Below the pieces are notes generated by a model. It saw only the letters and a list, made by a program, of their open reading frames with translations. It was not told the DNA's origin and made no database searches. Below are positions 52,518 through 59,569 of a stretch of DNA of 64,000 nt, in pieces (position 1 is the stretch's first letter; each line of letters begins with the position of its first letter). This stretch comes from Syntrophopropionicum propionicicum_A (lineage in GTDB: Bacteria; Bacillota; Desulfotomaculia; Desulfotomaculales; Pelotomaculaceae), in contig NZ_JBMGJC010000001.1 in NCBI RefSeq assembly GCF_048984525.1, positions 310,001-374,000 of the forward strand. Reading direction: 5' to 3'. Position numbers and translations under genes: made by a program.

Positions 52518-52833
52518 TTCATCACCTCAATGTACTTTATAGCCATTATGAAGCCACCCATTCTGTATTTAAACATCACCCCCATAAATACTTAATATTG
52601 CATTAATGATGTATTTAAGTTATGATATAACATATTTGTCATATAAATAAAGATATTGCATTATATCACATGAAATGTAATTTTTATGTCGAATGATGTA
52701 AGGAATGGAAAATATTTTTTAAAAATTGTTGATTATCATAGGAGGAGTATGCGACAGGGGTGGACATGGAACAGATTCTATCTGTCTGATGAATTGCAGT
52801 TGACTAGTGAGGGTAATGTTAATAATAGCTGCT
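52518..52833. other. Upstream region of the toxin operon
   Basis: A 316-base gap. On the minus strand it has, after the ligase stop, an acagat/atctgt hairpin and the motif atgcgacagggg (52749-52760) shared with 41566-41577. An AT-rich promoter region and a leader of about 135 bases precede the exported-protein gene. A 23-codon frame overlaps the start of that gene but lacks a ribosome site. No known riboswitch pattern was recognised. Confidence 0.5.
52660..52668 (-). promoter_or_regulatory. Extended -10 promoter of the toxin operon
   Basis: TGATATAAT on the minus strand (TG, one base, TATAAT at 52660-52665) without a good -35 box. The same extended -10 wording is found at 62234. Confidence 0.6.
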
Positions 52834-53787
52834 CTATTGCCTTTCGACAGCGGGACATTCTTCCGGCGTCTTGTCCCGGCGTATGCCCCGGTATACGGGG
52901 TGGCGGAGAAAGCCTTCATTGGTGGTGGTGAGATATTCGACTGAGCAGACCAGCAGAGGCCGCACAAAGATGGTGCGCCGTTTTTCCTCCCTGGGGACTT
53001 TGAGTGTCTCCTCCGCCACCTCCAGCTTACGCAACCCTTCAAGCAGCGCCCCTGCTTCCTGTTCACTGAAACCGGTCCCGACCTTGCCCTGGTAAACAAG
53101 CATACCATCACGGTAACCCCCCAACACCAGGGAGCCAAGTCCCCTGCCGGAAGATCCTTGCTGGTAGCCGCAGATAACCAGGTCGGCTTCCCTGGTATGC
53201 CTGAATTTTTGCCAGTAAGGTGAACGCCTGCCCGGCAGGTAGGAGCTGTCGAGCTTCTTCGCCATGACGCCTTCCAGGCCTTGAGCAACACATGCGCTGT
53301 AAAAATCCAGACCGTCCTTCTTTACGAATTGAGATATGACGATCTCTTCATTGCCGGTAACGATCTCCTCCAGCAGTTCCTTGCGGTTGACAAGCGGCAG
53401 GTCCATAACATTTTCACCGCCTGAATAAAGCACGTCAAAAACCACAAAAACAGCCGGGCGCTCCAGTGAGGTCCGGCCGATTGTTTTGAGATCTTTCATC
53501 CGGCCCCGGGACTGGAGGGCGGCAAAGGACGGCTTCCCTTCCTCAAAGACAACAATTTCCCCGTCGAGTATCGCCGGCGCGCTGTTGACCTTCTCGTGCA
53601 GCCTGGCCAATTCCGGGAATTTAGCGGTCAGGTCAATGCCGTTCCTCGAATACAGGACCGTGGTGTTTCCTTCCAGGTAGGACAGACAGCGGTAGCCGTC
53701 CCACTTAACTTCGAAGAGATGTCCATCACTGTTATAAGGCTTGGAGCTTGTGGCCAGCATGGGGCGAAGAAGAGGCAAAACTTCCAT
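52834..53787 (-). CDS. ATP-dependent DNA ligase of non-homologous end joining
   Basis: Free-standing LigD-type ligase domain, 317 residues. The adenylated Lys28 lies in motif I EVKWDGYR. Further motifs are YSRNGIDLT, ILDGEIVVF, FVVFDVLY and GLEGVMAKKLDSSYLPGRRSPYWQKFR (split motif GVMAKKLDS). An OB-fold domain with VGTGFSEQE and EYLTTTNEGFLRHPVYRG follows. GGAGG lies ten bases before the ATG at 53787. Ku is encoded upstream across a 573-base repeat cluster, and the polymerase partner is 18 kb away. Confidence 0.93.
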   Translation of the reverse strand: MEVLPLLRPMLATSSKPYNSDGHLFEVKWDGYRCLSYLEGNTTVLYSRNGIDLTAKFPELARLHEKVNSAPAILDGEIVVFEEGKPSFAALQSRGRMKDLKTIGRTSLERPAVFVVFDVLYSGGENVMDLPLVNRKELLEEIVTGNEEIVISQFVKKDGLDFYSACVAQGLEGVMAKKLDSSYLPGRRSPYWQKFRHTREADLVICGYQQGSSGRGLGSLVLGGYRDGMLVYQGKVGTGFSEQEAGALLEGLRKLEVAEETLKVPREEKRRTIFVRPLLVCSVEYLTTTNEGFLRHPVYRGIRRDKTPEECPAVERQ

Positions 53788-53821
53788 AGCAATTTAACCT
53801 CCGATGCTAAAACCGATTCGG

Positions 53822-54360
53822 ACGTCTAATAAGCGGGATATCTCCCGCACGGGTTTGCAGGCAAAGTCTCTATGGTGTTGAAATCCGCTGGCATTAGAGC
53901 CGTGTGACGTGAGTAGTGAGTCGTGAATATATCCTGCAATCCTTTTTAGTCTTTCAACCCTTGATAATGGCTTACAGTCTATTTTGACCGTGTCATGAGG
54001 ACGGTTATTTCTAAGAGGCTTATTCTCTCGAGCGTGTCATGAGGACAGTTCTGTTGACACGCTTTTGTCTCAAGACTTAATATTAGAAATCGTGTCAACA
54101 AAACCGTCCCCAAGACACGCTCGGCAAACCGTCCCCTTGACACGCTCTCATGACACTGTTATCTAACCGGCTTTGCTCTCTTGATAAGAATCTATGAGCG
54201 TGTCACAGGAACCGTCCCCTTGACACACTTGGCGGGCTGAAGCCCGCCCTGCATGACAGGGGATTGTCCCAAGGAGTATGGATTAGTATTGCACTTGGAA
54301 ATACATGTCACAAGACACTTCACACGCCTCACGTCCCACGTCTCACGTCTCACGACCCAA
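53822..54360. repeat. Long composite interspersed repeat between Ku and ligase genes
   Basis: A stretch of about 540 bases without a gene. It starts at the Ku stop codon with tcacgtc-type short-period tracts. A REP-like ggcgggc/gcccgcc stem-loop follows near 54230. Five or more copies of variants of cgtgtcaaggggacggtt lie in both orientations between 53.98 and 54.23 kb and can form long hairpins. It ends with caacccttga and ctcactactcacgtc-like tracts. No transposase is present. It shares modules with the gaps at 13.0, 16.0 and 18.6 kb. Confidence 0.8.
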
Positions 54361-55236
54361 TTAGGATGTCTTTCTGCGGGCACGGGTTTTTGCGGCCGTT
54401 AATTTTTCAGCGCCGGTATCTGCCGTGGATTTGTTCTCCCTCGTCGCTTTTTTCTGGTCTCTTTCTTCCTTAGCTAAATTAATACTCGCCTTTAACGCCT
54501 CCATAAGGTCGACAACTTTGCCGGTTTCCTGCCTGGCCGGCATTTCAACAGCTTCCCCGGCGATTTTGGCCTGAATTCTTTCCATTAGCCCCTGCCTGTA
54601 CTTGTCTGTGTATTTCTCAGGCTGGAACTCCGCCGACAGGCTGTTAATCAGGCTGACCGCCATTTTAACTTCATTATCGTGCAGGCTGACCTGGTAATTC
54701 AGTTCAGTCAGCGCGCCGGGCTGCCTGATCTCGTCCGGGTAATGCATGGTGCTCATCACTATGGTCCCGCCGCTGACCCTGATCGCCGCCAGGCTCTCGC
54801 GGCTGCGGATCATCACCCTGGCGACGGCCACCTTGCCGGTCTCATCCATGGCCCTTTTTAAAAGCTCGTATACCTTGGCTCCCCCGTCTCCCGGCGCCAG
54901 GTAATATGATTTTTCGTAGTAGACCGGGTCGATCTCGGACAGGTCGACGAAGTCAAGGATCTCAATGTTCTTTCCAGGTCCGTTGGCCGTGTCCTGCGCA
55001 AAGTCTTCGTCCTCGAGGATAACGTACTTGCCCTTTTCATATTCATACCCGCGCACGATGTCGTCCATGGAGACCTCTGTCTGGCAGTAAGGGCAGTATT
55101 TCCTGTACTGTACGGGGTTCTTACATTTCTTATGGAGGTAATTGAACTTTATATCTTTATGCTCGGTTGCGGCGTAGAGCTTCACCGGCACGTAAACCAG
55201 GCCGAAGCTTATGGCGCCTTTCCACATGGAGCGCAT
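54361..55236 (-). CDS. ku: DNA end-binding protein Ku
   Basis: Bacterial Ku homodimer, which threads onto broken DNA ends and recruits LigD components. The 291-residue protein opens MWKGAISFGLVYVPVKLY, has C38, C48 and C51 (KKCKNP...CPYC) as a possible small zinc site, DFVDLSEIDPVYYEKSYYLAP, and the bridge region RVMIRSRESLAAIR. It ends with a Lys/Arg-rich tail (about 255-291) typical of Ku proteins that hold DNA. GAGGTGA precedes the ATG at 55236. With the ligase and polymerase it completes the end-joining set. Confidence 0.95.
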   Translation of the reverse strand: MRSMWKGAISFGLVYVPVKLYAATEHKDIKFNYLHKKCKNPVQYRKYCPYCQTEVSMDDIVRGYEYEKGKYVILEDEDFAQDTANGPGKNIEILDFVDLSEIDPVYYEKSYYLAPGDGGAKVYELLKRAMDETGKVAVARVMIRSRESLAAIRVSGGTIVMSTMHYPDEIRQPGALTELNYQVSLHDNEVKMAVSLINSLSAEFQPEKYTDKYRQGLMERIQAKIAGEAVEMPARQETGKVVDLMEALKASINLAKEERDQKKATRENKSTADTGAEKLTAAKTRARRKTS

Positions 55237-55321
55237 TTTATCACCTCAAATCATTCTGTTTTTATTTCCTCTATTATTTCCTCCGCTGTTAAACTAATGC
55301 GGCTGAGAATAAAAAGTAAAA

Positions 55322-55346
55322 ACCCGGGCTTTTTGCTTACCCGGGT
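55322..55346 (-). terminator. Terminator after gerW
   Basis: ACCCGGG/CCCGGGT stem with 11-base loop, followed by TTTTACTTTTT on the minus strand, six bases after the gerW stop codon. Confidence 0.8.
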
Positions 55347-55352
55347 ACAAAA

Positions 55353-55802
55353 TCATGATAATACCGGAGGCACGGTCCCCGGCGCCTGCGGCGCTGTCTT
55401 GGCCTGGGACTGCCCGTTGCCTCGCCCGAACATGGACTGGATCTGCGCCAAAACCTGCGGCGCGACGTCTATCAACCGGTCATAAATGGCGTTCCCGTCC
55501 ACCGGCAGCAGGCGGATCTGGCCGTTGCCAACCACCAGGAAACCGATCGGCTTTACTGATACACCGGCCCCGCTGCCGCCGCCAAAAGCAGGCATCTGGT
55601 TCTCTCCTTCCCCCCGGTCGGCGCTGATTTCAAACTCACCGCCGCCGGCTGCAAAACCGCAAGCCACACGGGAGATTGGAATAATCACGGTACCGTCCGG
55701 AGCTTCCACCGGGTCCCCGACTACTGTGTTCACGTCCACCATTTCTTTTATGCTTTCCATCGCCGTCTTCATTAAACCTTCTATCGGATGCTGTTCAGGC
55801 AA
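55353..55802 (-). CDS. gerW: GerW/YtfJ family sporulation protein
   Basis: A 149-residue protein of the GerW (YtfJ) family, made in the forespore and needed for germination in Bacillus. Family features are HPIEGLMKTAMESIKEMVDVNTVVGDPV (quoted in part: MESIKEMVDVNTVVGDP), ISRVACGFAAGGGEF, a Gly-rich loop FGGGSGAG and SVKPIGFLVV. The start is TTG at 55802, six bases after GGTGA. It directly follows the ytfI-like gene, as in Bacillus, which supports a spore-forming host. Confidence 0.92.
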   Translation of the reverse strand: MPEQHPIEGLMKTAMESIKEMVDVNTVVGDPVEAPDGTVIIPISRVACGFAAGGGEFEISADRGEGENQMPAFGGGSGAGVSVKPIGFLVVGNGQIRLLPVDGNAIYDRLIDVAPQVLAQIQSMFGRGNGQSQAKTAPQAPGTVPPVLS

Positions 55803-55820
55803 GCCATATCACCCACCCTT

Positions 55821-56525
55821 TTATTTTAGTCTGATAACCAGGGCCTTAAAACTTGTGAAGATAATATAGCCAATTCTTATCTCAAATATGCAATCAAGGT
55901 TAGTGTTGAAGCAGGCCTTTTTAAAATTTGGCGTGACATTTATGACCGGATTACTCACACCTGCCGCTAACATATGGTATACCCAGCTCAAAACAAAACC
56001 CTTTAATCCCCAGGCTGTGCCGGCTAATATTCCGGTCTGGGACGGTTCACCGACGCCTATTTCAGTACGCCAGTGAAAACGTCTTACTTTAATATGTCTG
56101 ATAAGATATAAAATCACGGGGTAATATTTTTTAACCTTTAAGATTGCATTATACAAAATGTTTAGCAATTTGGCCGGTCCCGGAATACGGACTTTCTTTT
56201 TTTCTTCTGATAAGAGCCTGCCGCTTTTGCCTTCAATTTCCGCCTTGATTTTAAACGCGGGCCTGGGCCAAAGCAGCGGTTTCAGCCACTGCCGCTCTTT
56301 TTTCGGTTCTTTATCATAATCCTGCATTTTAATAACCGGTATTTCCAGCTTGTAATGGATTAAGCCGCGCCAAAGCGAAAAACCGAACGCGAAATGATCG
56401 TCCTTTCCCTGCTTGCGATAACTCAGACGCAGGGTTATTTTCGTGAGGAAAATGACAAGCAGAAAGATCGACGCGAGAATAACCGGTAGGAATGCCCTGC
56501 CCACCTGCTTCCCTCCCCCGGGCAT
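55821..56525 (-). CDS. ytfI: DUF2953 membrane protein (YtfI-like)
   Basis: A 234-residue protein with one N-terminal membrane segment (about 9-28; AFLPVILASIFLLVIFLT) and a long, basic beta-rich part. It matches the DUF2953/YtfI layout with FGFSLWRGLIHYKLEIP near the start of the soluble part, FHWRTEIGVGEPSQTGILAGTAWGL (split: GVGEPSQTGILAG) and a final hydrophobic segment. Function unknown; in Bacillus it neighbours ytfJ and is linked to sporulation. The ATG at 56525 is preferred because AGGTGG stands six bases before it; 43 extra upstream codons look non-coding. Confidence 0.8.
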   Translation of the reverse strand: MPGGGKQVGRAFLPVILASIFLLVIFLTKITLRLSYRKQGKDDHFAFGFSLWRGLIHYKLEIPVIKMQDYDKEPKKERQWLKPLLWPRPAFKIKAEIEGKSGRLLSEEKKKVRIPGPAKLLNILYNAILKVKKYYPVILYLIRHIKVRRFHWRTEIGVGEPSQTGILAGTAWGLKGFVLSWVYHMLAAGVSNPVINVTPNFKKACFNTNLDCIFEIRIGYIIFTSFKALVIRLK

Positions 56526-56690
56526 ATTTTTCCACCTTTGGGCGGGAATATACGGCAGCACCGCAGTTATATCCGACTTCACTTTGTTCTGAAAAATACG
56601 GGCGATGTTAAATCGGGTTTTTTGATATTTATGAAGGGGAAAATCAGGCAACAAGAGAAATATTTATGAAGGCACTCTAGGAGGTTAATT

Positions 56691-57857
56691 ATGAAACGAA
56701 TTTTATTACTATCTATTGTTTTAACAATAGGTTTCAGCCAAATTGCGTCAGCCACCCCAACTGTCCTTTTGGACGGCAAACCGGTTCAATTCAGTTCACC
56801 CCCTGTTATTGAGAACGGCAGCGTCCTTGTTCCCTTAAGGGCAATTTTTGAGGCTGTCGGCGCTGTTGTCTGGTGGAACGACGCAACTCAATCAGTAACG
56901 GCTGAGAAAGGCTCAACCAGGATAAAGCTTATTGTCGGCGGGCCGTCTTATATAAACGGACAGGAGGTTAAACTTAATACACCGGCCAAGGTTATCGGAG
57001 GGCATACCATGGTACCGCTGCGATTTATATCCGAGTCGCTGGAATGCAGAGTGGACTGGGATGGGGCAAGGGAAACCGTAACTATCTACTCAGACATGCC
57101 AGGCACTGCCGTTCAACCTTCGCCGGGTATATATAACGACTACCAAAAAGCTCAGGGCTACCTAACTATACTTGGGTTTAACACAGGAAGCCGTGATTCC
57201 GAGAGTATAGACGGCCAGGTCGTTCTAACATCTTCGAGTTTAATCTTATTCCAGTTCAAAATGGGTTTAAAAATTACAGGCCTGTTTGACGCGGATACCA
57301 GGTCCGCCCTTGAACAATGTTGTATTAACGGTCGCACCTACAGCGAAATCATGAAGCTCGAAGGTAAGCAGCTTGATCCTTTATCCAACAATCCCGCGCT
57401 TAACGGGCGGCTTGATAGAAGCAAAATGGCTGTAATCCCTTCTGACAAGGGGCCGCATGCCCTTCTCCCCGAAATAACGGCTGTTGGCTGGGCCACTCTG
57501 GTACAGGCGGCGGCAAAAGATCCCAATAATGATATGAACTGTTTCAAAGCGAATAAATCAACCAGCGGCTACCGTTCATATGAAGAGCAGGTGAACTTGT
57601 TTGATGAGGACGGCTCTGCGACCGCTGCCGTACCGGGCAACAGTCCGCATGGGTGGGGCAGGGCTATTGACTTTAACACCTCGGACCCGCAAACCGGAAG
57701 AGCCCAGTCGTACGAGTTAAAATGGCTGGAAAAAAACGCTGCCGCATACTCATTCACCCCCCTCAACCATGCGGTGGACGATAGGTCATGGGAGCCTTAT
57801 TTCACGGACGGAAAAATTAACTTTTATGAAACCTGGCATTGGAACTACCGGCCTTAA
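56691..57857 (+). CDS. Secreted D-Ala-D-Ala carboxypeptidase-like protein with copper amine oxidase N-domain
   Basis: A 388-residue exported protein. It has a signal peptide (1-21), a copper amine oxidase-like N-terminal domain (about 25-135; VLLDGKPVQF, VLVPLRAIFEAVGA, MVPLRFISESL), a peptidoglycan-binding-like helical region (about 145-215) and a VanY-type peptidase domain (about 250-388). Zinc ligands are H320 and D327 in SPHGWGRAID and H383 in ETWHW, with E380 as catalytic residue. SGYRSYEEQ is also typical. It probably trims cell-wall peptides. AGGAGG precedes the ATG. It is divergent from the ytfI-gerW pair. Confidence 0.88.
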   Translation: MKRILLLSIVLTIGFSQIASATPTVLLDGKPVQFSSPPVIENGSVLVPLRAIFEAVGAVVWWNDATQSVTAEKGSTRIKLIVGGPSYINGQEVKLNTPAKVIGGHTMVPLRFISESLECRVDWDGARETVTIYSDMPGTAVQPSPGIYNDYQKAQGYLTILGFNTGSRDSESIDGQVVLTSSSLILFQFKMGLKITGLFDADTRSALEQCCINGRTYSEIMKLEGKQLDPLSNNPALNGRLDRSKMAVIPSDKGPHALLPEITAVGWATLVQAAAKDPNNDMNCFKANKSTSGYRSYEEQVNLFDEDGSATAAVPGNSPHGWGRAIDFNTSDPQTGRAQSYELKWLEKNAAAYSFTPLNHAVDDRSWEPYFTDGKINFYETWHWNYRP

Positions 57858-57899
57858 ACAAACCCATTTGGAGACAAAAGAACGTCCCATTATTAGAAA

Positions 57900-57926
57900 A
57901 AGCCGCCGGCTTTGAACCGACGGCTT
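57900..57926 (-). terminator. Terminator after trpS
   Basis: AAGCCGTCGG/CCGGCGGCTT stem (one T-G wobble), 7-base loop, followed by TTT on the minus strand, seven bases after the trpS stop codon. It may also end the convergent carboxypeptidase transcript. Confidence 0.75.
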
Positions 57927-57932
57927 GTTGTT

Positions 57933-58907
57933 CTATTCGTTCCAGTAGTCCAGCCCCACGTTGTGCCTGGCTTTTTCCAGGTATACCGAGGCGACTTGCC
58001 TGGCCTTGCTGGCGCCTTTTTTCATGGTGTCCACCACGAAACCCCTATCCTCAGAAAGTTTTTTCCGCTCGTTCCTGAAGGGCTCGAAGTAGTCCCAGAT
58101 CACGCCGAAAATTTCTTTTTTCAGGTCACCGTATTTCAGGCCCGGAGTGAGCAGCCTCTCCTTGAGCTCTGCTTTGCCCCGCGCGTCTAAAAACAGGGCA
58201 TAAATATCGTAAAGGGGGTTCCCCTCAACCGGTTTTGGCTGGTCCACCGGCGTGGAGTCTGTCTTGATGCTCATTACTTTTTTCTTTAAAGTTTTCTCGT
58301 CGCTGAAAATCTCGATGGCGTTACCGTATGACTTGGACATTTTCTGGCCGTCAATGCCCGGCACTACCGCCAGGTCGTCCTCTATGTCCGGCTCCGGCAC
58401 CACAAAGGTCTCGCCGTAAGTGGAGTTGAAGCGGAAGGCAATGTCCCTGGCGATCTCAAGGTGCTGCTTTTGGTCTTTGCCCACGGGGACCTTGTCCGCA
58501 CCGTACATCAGGATGTCCGCCGCCATCAGCACCGGGTAGGAAAACAGGCCGTGGCTGGCGGGGATGCCCTTGGCTACCTTGTCCTTGTAAGAATGGTTGC
58601 GCTCCAGCAGGCCCATGCCGGTGACGTTGGAAAGAAGCCAGGTCAGCTCGGTTACCTCCGGTACATCGGACTGTATATAGAATACTGACTTATTGGGATC
58701 AAGGCCCAGGGCTAAAAAATCACAGGCTGCTTCATAAGTCTGGCGCCTTAAGAAAGCGGCGTCGAAAACCGAAGTCAGGGCGTGGTAGTTTACCAGGAAA
58801 CAAAACAGCTCGTTGTTTTTTTGGTAGTCTACCATCCTTTTCATCATCCCGAAATAATTGCCCAGGTGCAGGGACCCCGATGGTTGAATTCCTGAAAGAA
58901 TACGCAT
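57933..58907 (-). CDS. trpS: Tryptophanyl-tRNA synthetase
   Basis: Class I aminoacyl-tRNA synthetase charging tRNA-Trp. The 324-residue protein has the HIGH-like motif in GIQPSGSLHLGNYFG (about 6-20), the Trp-pocket PVLMAADILMYGADKVPVGKDQKQHLE (split: ADILMYGADKVPVGKDQ) and KMSKS in DGQKMSKSYGNAI (about 192-204). AAGGAGG precedes the ATG at 58907. Only 44 bases separate it from the M50 protease gene, so there is no room for a T-box leader. Confidence 0.97.
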   Translation of the reverse strand: MRILSGIQPSGSLHLGNYFGMMKRMVDYQKNNELFCFLVNYHALTSVFDAAFLRRQTYEAACDFLALGLDPNKSVFYIQSDVPEVTELTWLLSNVTGMGLLERNHSYKDKVAKGIPASHGLFSYPVLMAADILMYGADKVPVGKDQKQHLEIARDIAFRFNSTYGETFVVPEPDIEDDLAVVPGIDGQKMSKSYGNAIEIFSDEKTLKKKVMSIKTDSTPVDQPKPVEGNPLYDIYALFLDARGKAELKERLLTPGLKYGDLKKEIFGVIWDYFEPFRNERKKLSEDRGFVVDTMKKGASKARQVASVYLEKARHNVGLDYWNE

Positions 58908-58951
58908 TTATATGCCTCCTTGTGATCGGTACAAAGCCGTTGTTTATATTA

Positions 58952-59569
58952 TCAGATGATCCCGGCCAATGACAATAAAGCAATAATCACTGGGGTGATA
59001 ATAATTTTAAAAATAAATCCTATCGCCCCTGAAACCACCAGCAGGATCAATACGATCATTCCATATGATTCAAGGTGGTACAACCACTCCTGCCGGCCGG
59101 GCAGGAGGCCCGCCAGGATTTTCGACCCGTCCAGGGGGGGTATCGGGATCAGGTTAAAAATCGCCAGCACCACGTTAATCTGGATGATGTATGCCATGAT
59201 CAAGGTGAAATAAGGAAGCTGCAGTCCTGCCAGCGCCCGGTAGACCACAACCGCCGCTACAGCCATCAATAAATTCATCGCCGGCCCGGCCAGGGATACC
59301 AGGAGCATGCCCCTGCGCATATCCCCTTTGAACCTCAGGGGGTTTACCGGGACCGGCTTGGCCCAGCCGAACCCGGCCAGGAAAAGCAGGATCAGCCCGA
59401 CGGGATCGACGTGCGCCGCCGGGTTAATAGTCAGGCGGCCGTGCAGGCGGGCTGTATCGTCTCCCAGCCAGTGGGCCACCAGGCCGTGGGCGTACTCGTG
59501 AAAAGTCAGCCCGAGGACGATTGCCGGCAGCATTAAAGCTATGTCGTGCAGGCTTGGCAGATCAAACAC
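58952..59569 (-). CDS. M50 family membrane metalloprotease (YwhC-like)
   Basis: A 205-residue site-2-type protease with five or six hydrophobic segments. The zinc motif HEYAH (about 24-28) lies in the first helix. NPAAHVDPVG and the third ligand in FNLIPIPPLDGSKIL (about 140-154) follow. It lacks a PDZ domain, unlike RseP in this window. The start is GTG at 59569 with GGAG nine bases upstream, overlapping the end of the preceding gene by eight bases. The substrate is unknown; relatives are often encoded next to trpS. Confidence 0.9.
   Translation of the reverse strand: MFDLPSLHDIALMLPAIVLGLTFHEYAHGLVAHWLGDDTARLHGRLTINPAAHVDPVGLILLFLAGFGWAKPVPVNPLRFKGDMRRGMLLVSLAGPAMNLLMAVAAVVVYRALAGLQLPYFTLIMAYIIQINVVLAIFNLIPIPPLDGSKILAGLLPGRQEWLYHLESYGMIVLILLVVSGAIGFIFKIIITPVIIALLSLAGII

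Noticed and set aside
52520..52590. 23-codon frame overlapping the start of the giant exported protein gene
   Set aside because: No ribosome site; likely chance in the leader.
52719..53291. A 190-codon minus-strand frame ending in IRQIESVPCPPLSHTPP
   Set aside because: It is the shifted frame of the ligase gene running on into intergenic repeat sequence; the true ligase frame is intact with all motifs.
53822..54360. CRISPR-like array because of repeated units
   Set aside because: The units vary in sequence and orientation and are not separated by constant-length unique spacers.
57933..58951. T-box leader for trpS or proS
   Set aside because: The upstream gaps are 44 and 30 bases, too short for a T-box, and no specifier stem or T-box sequence is seen.
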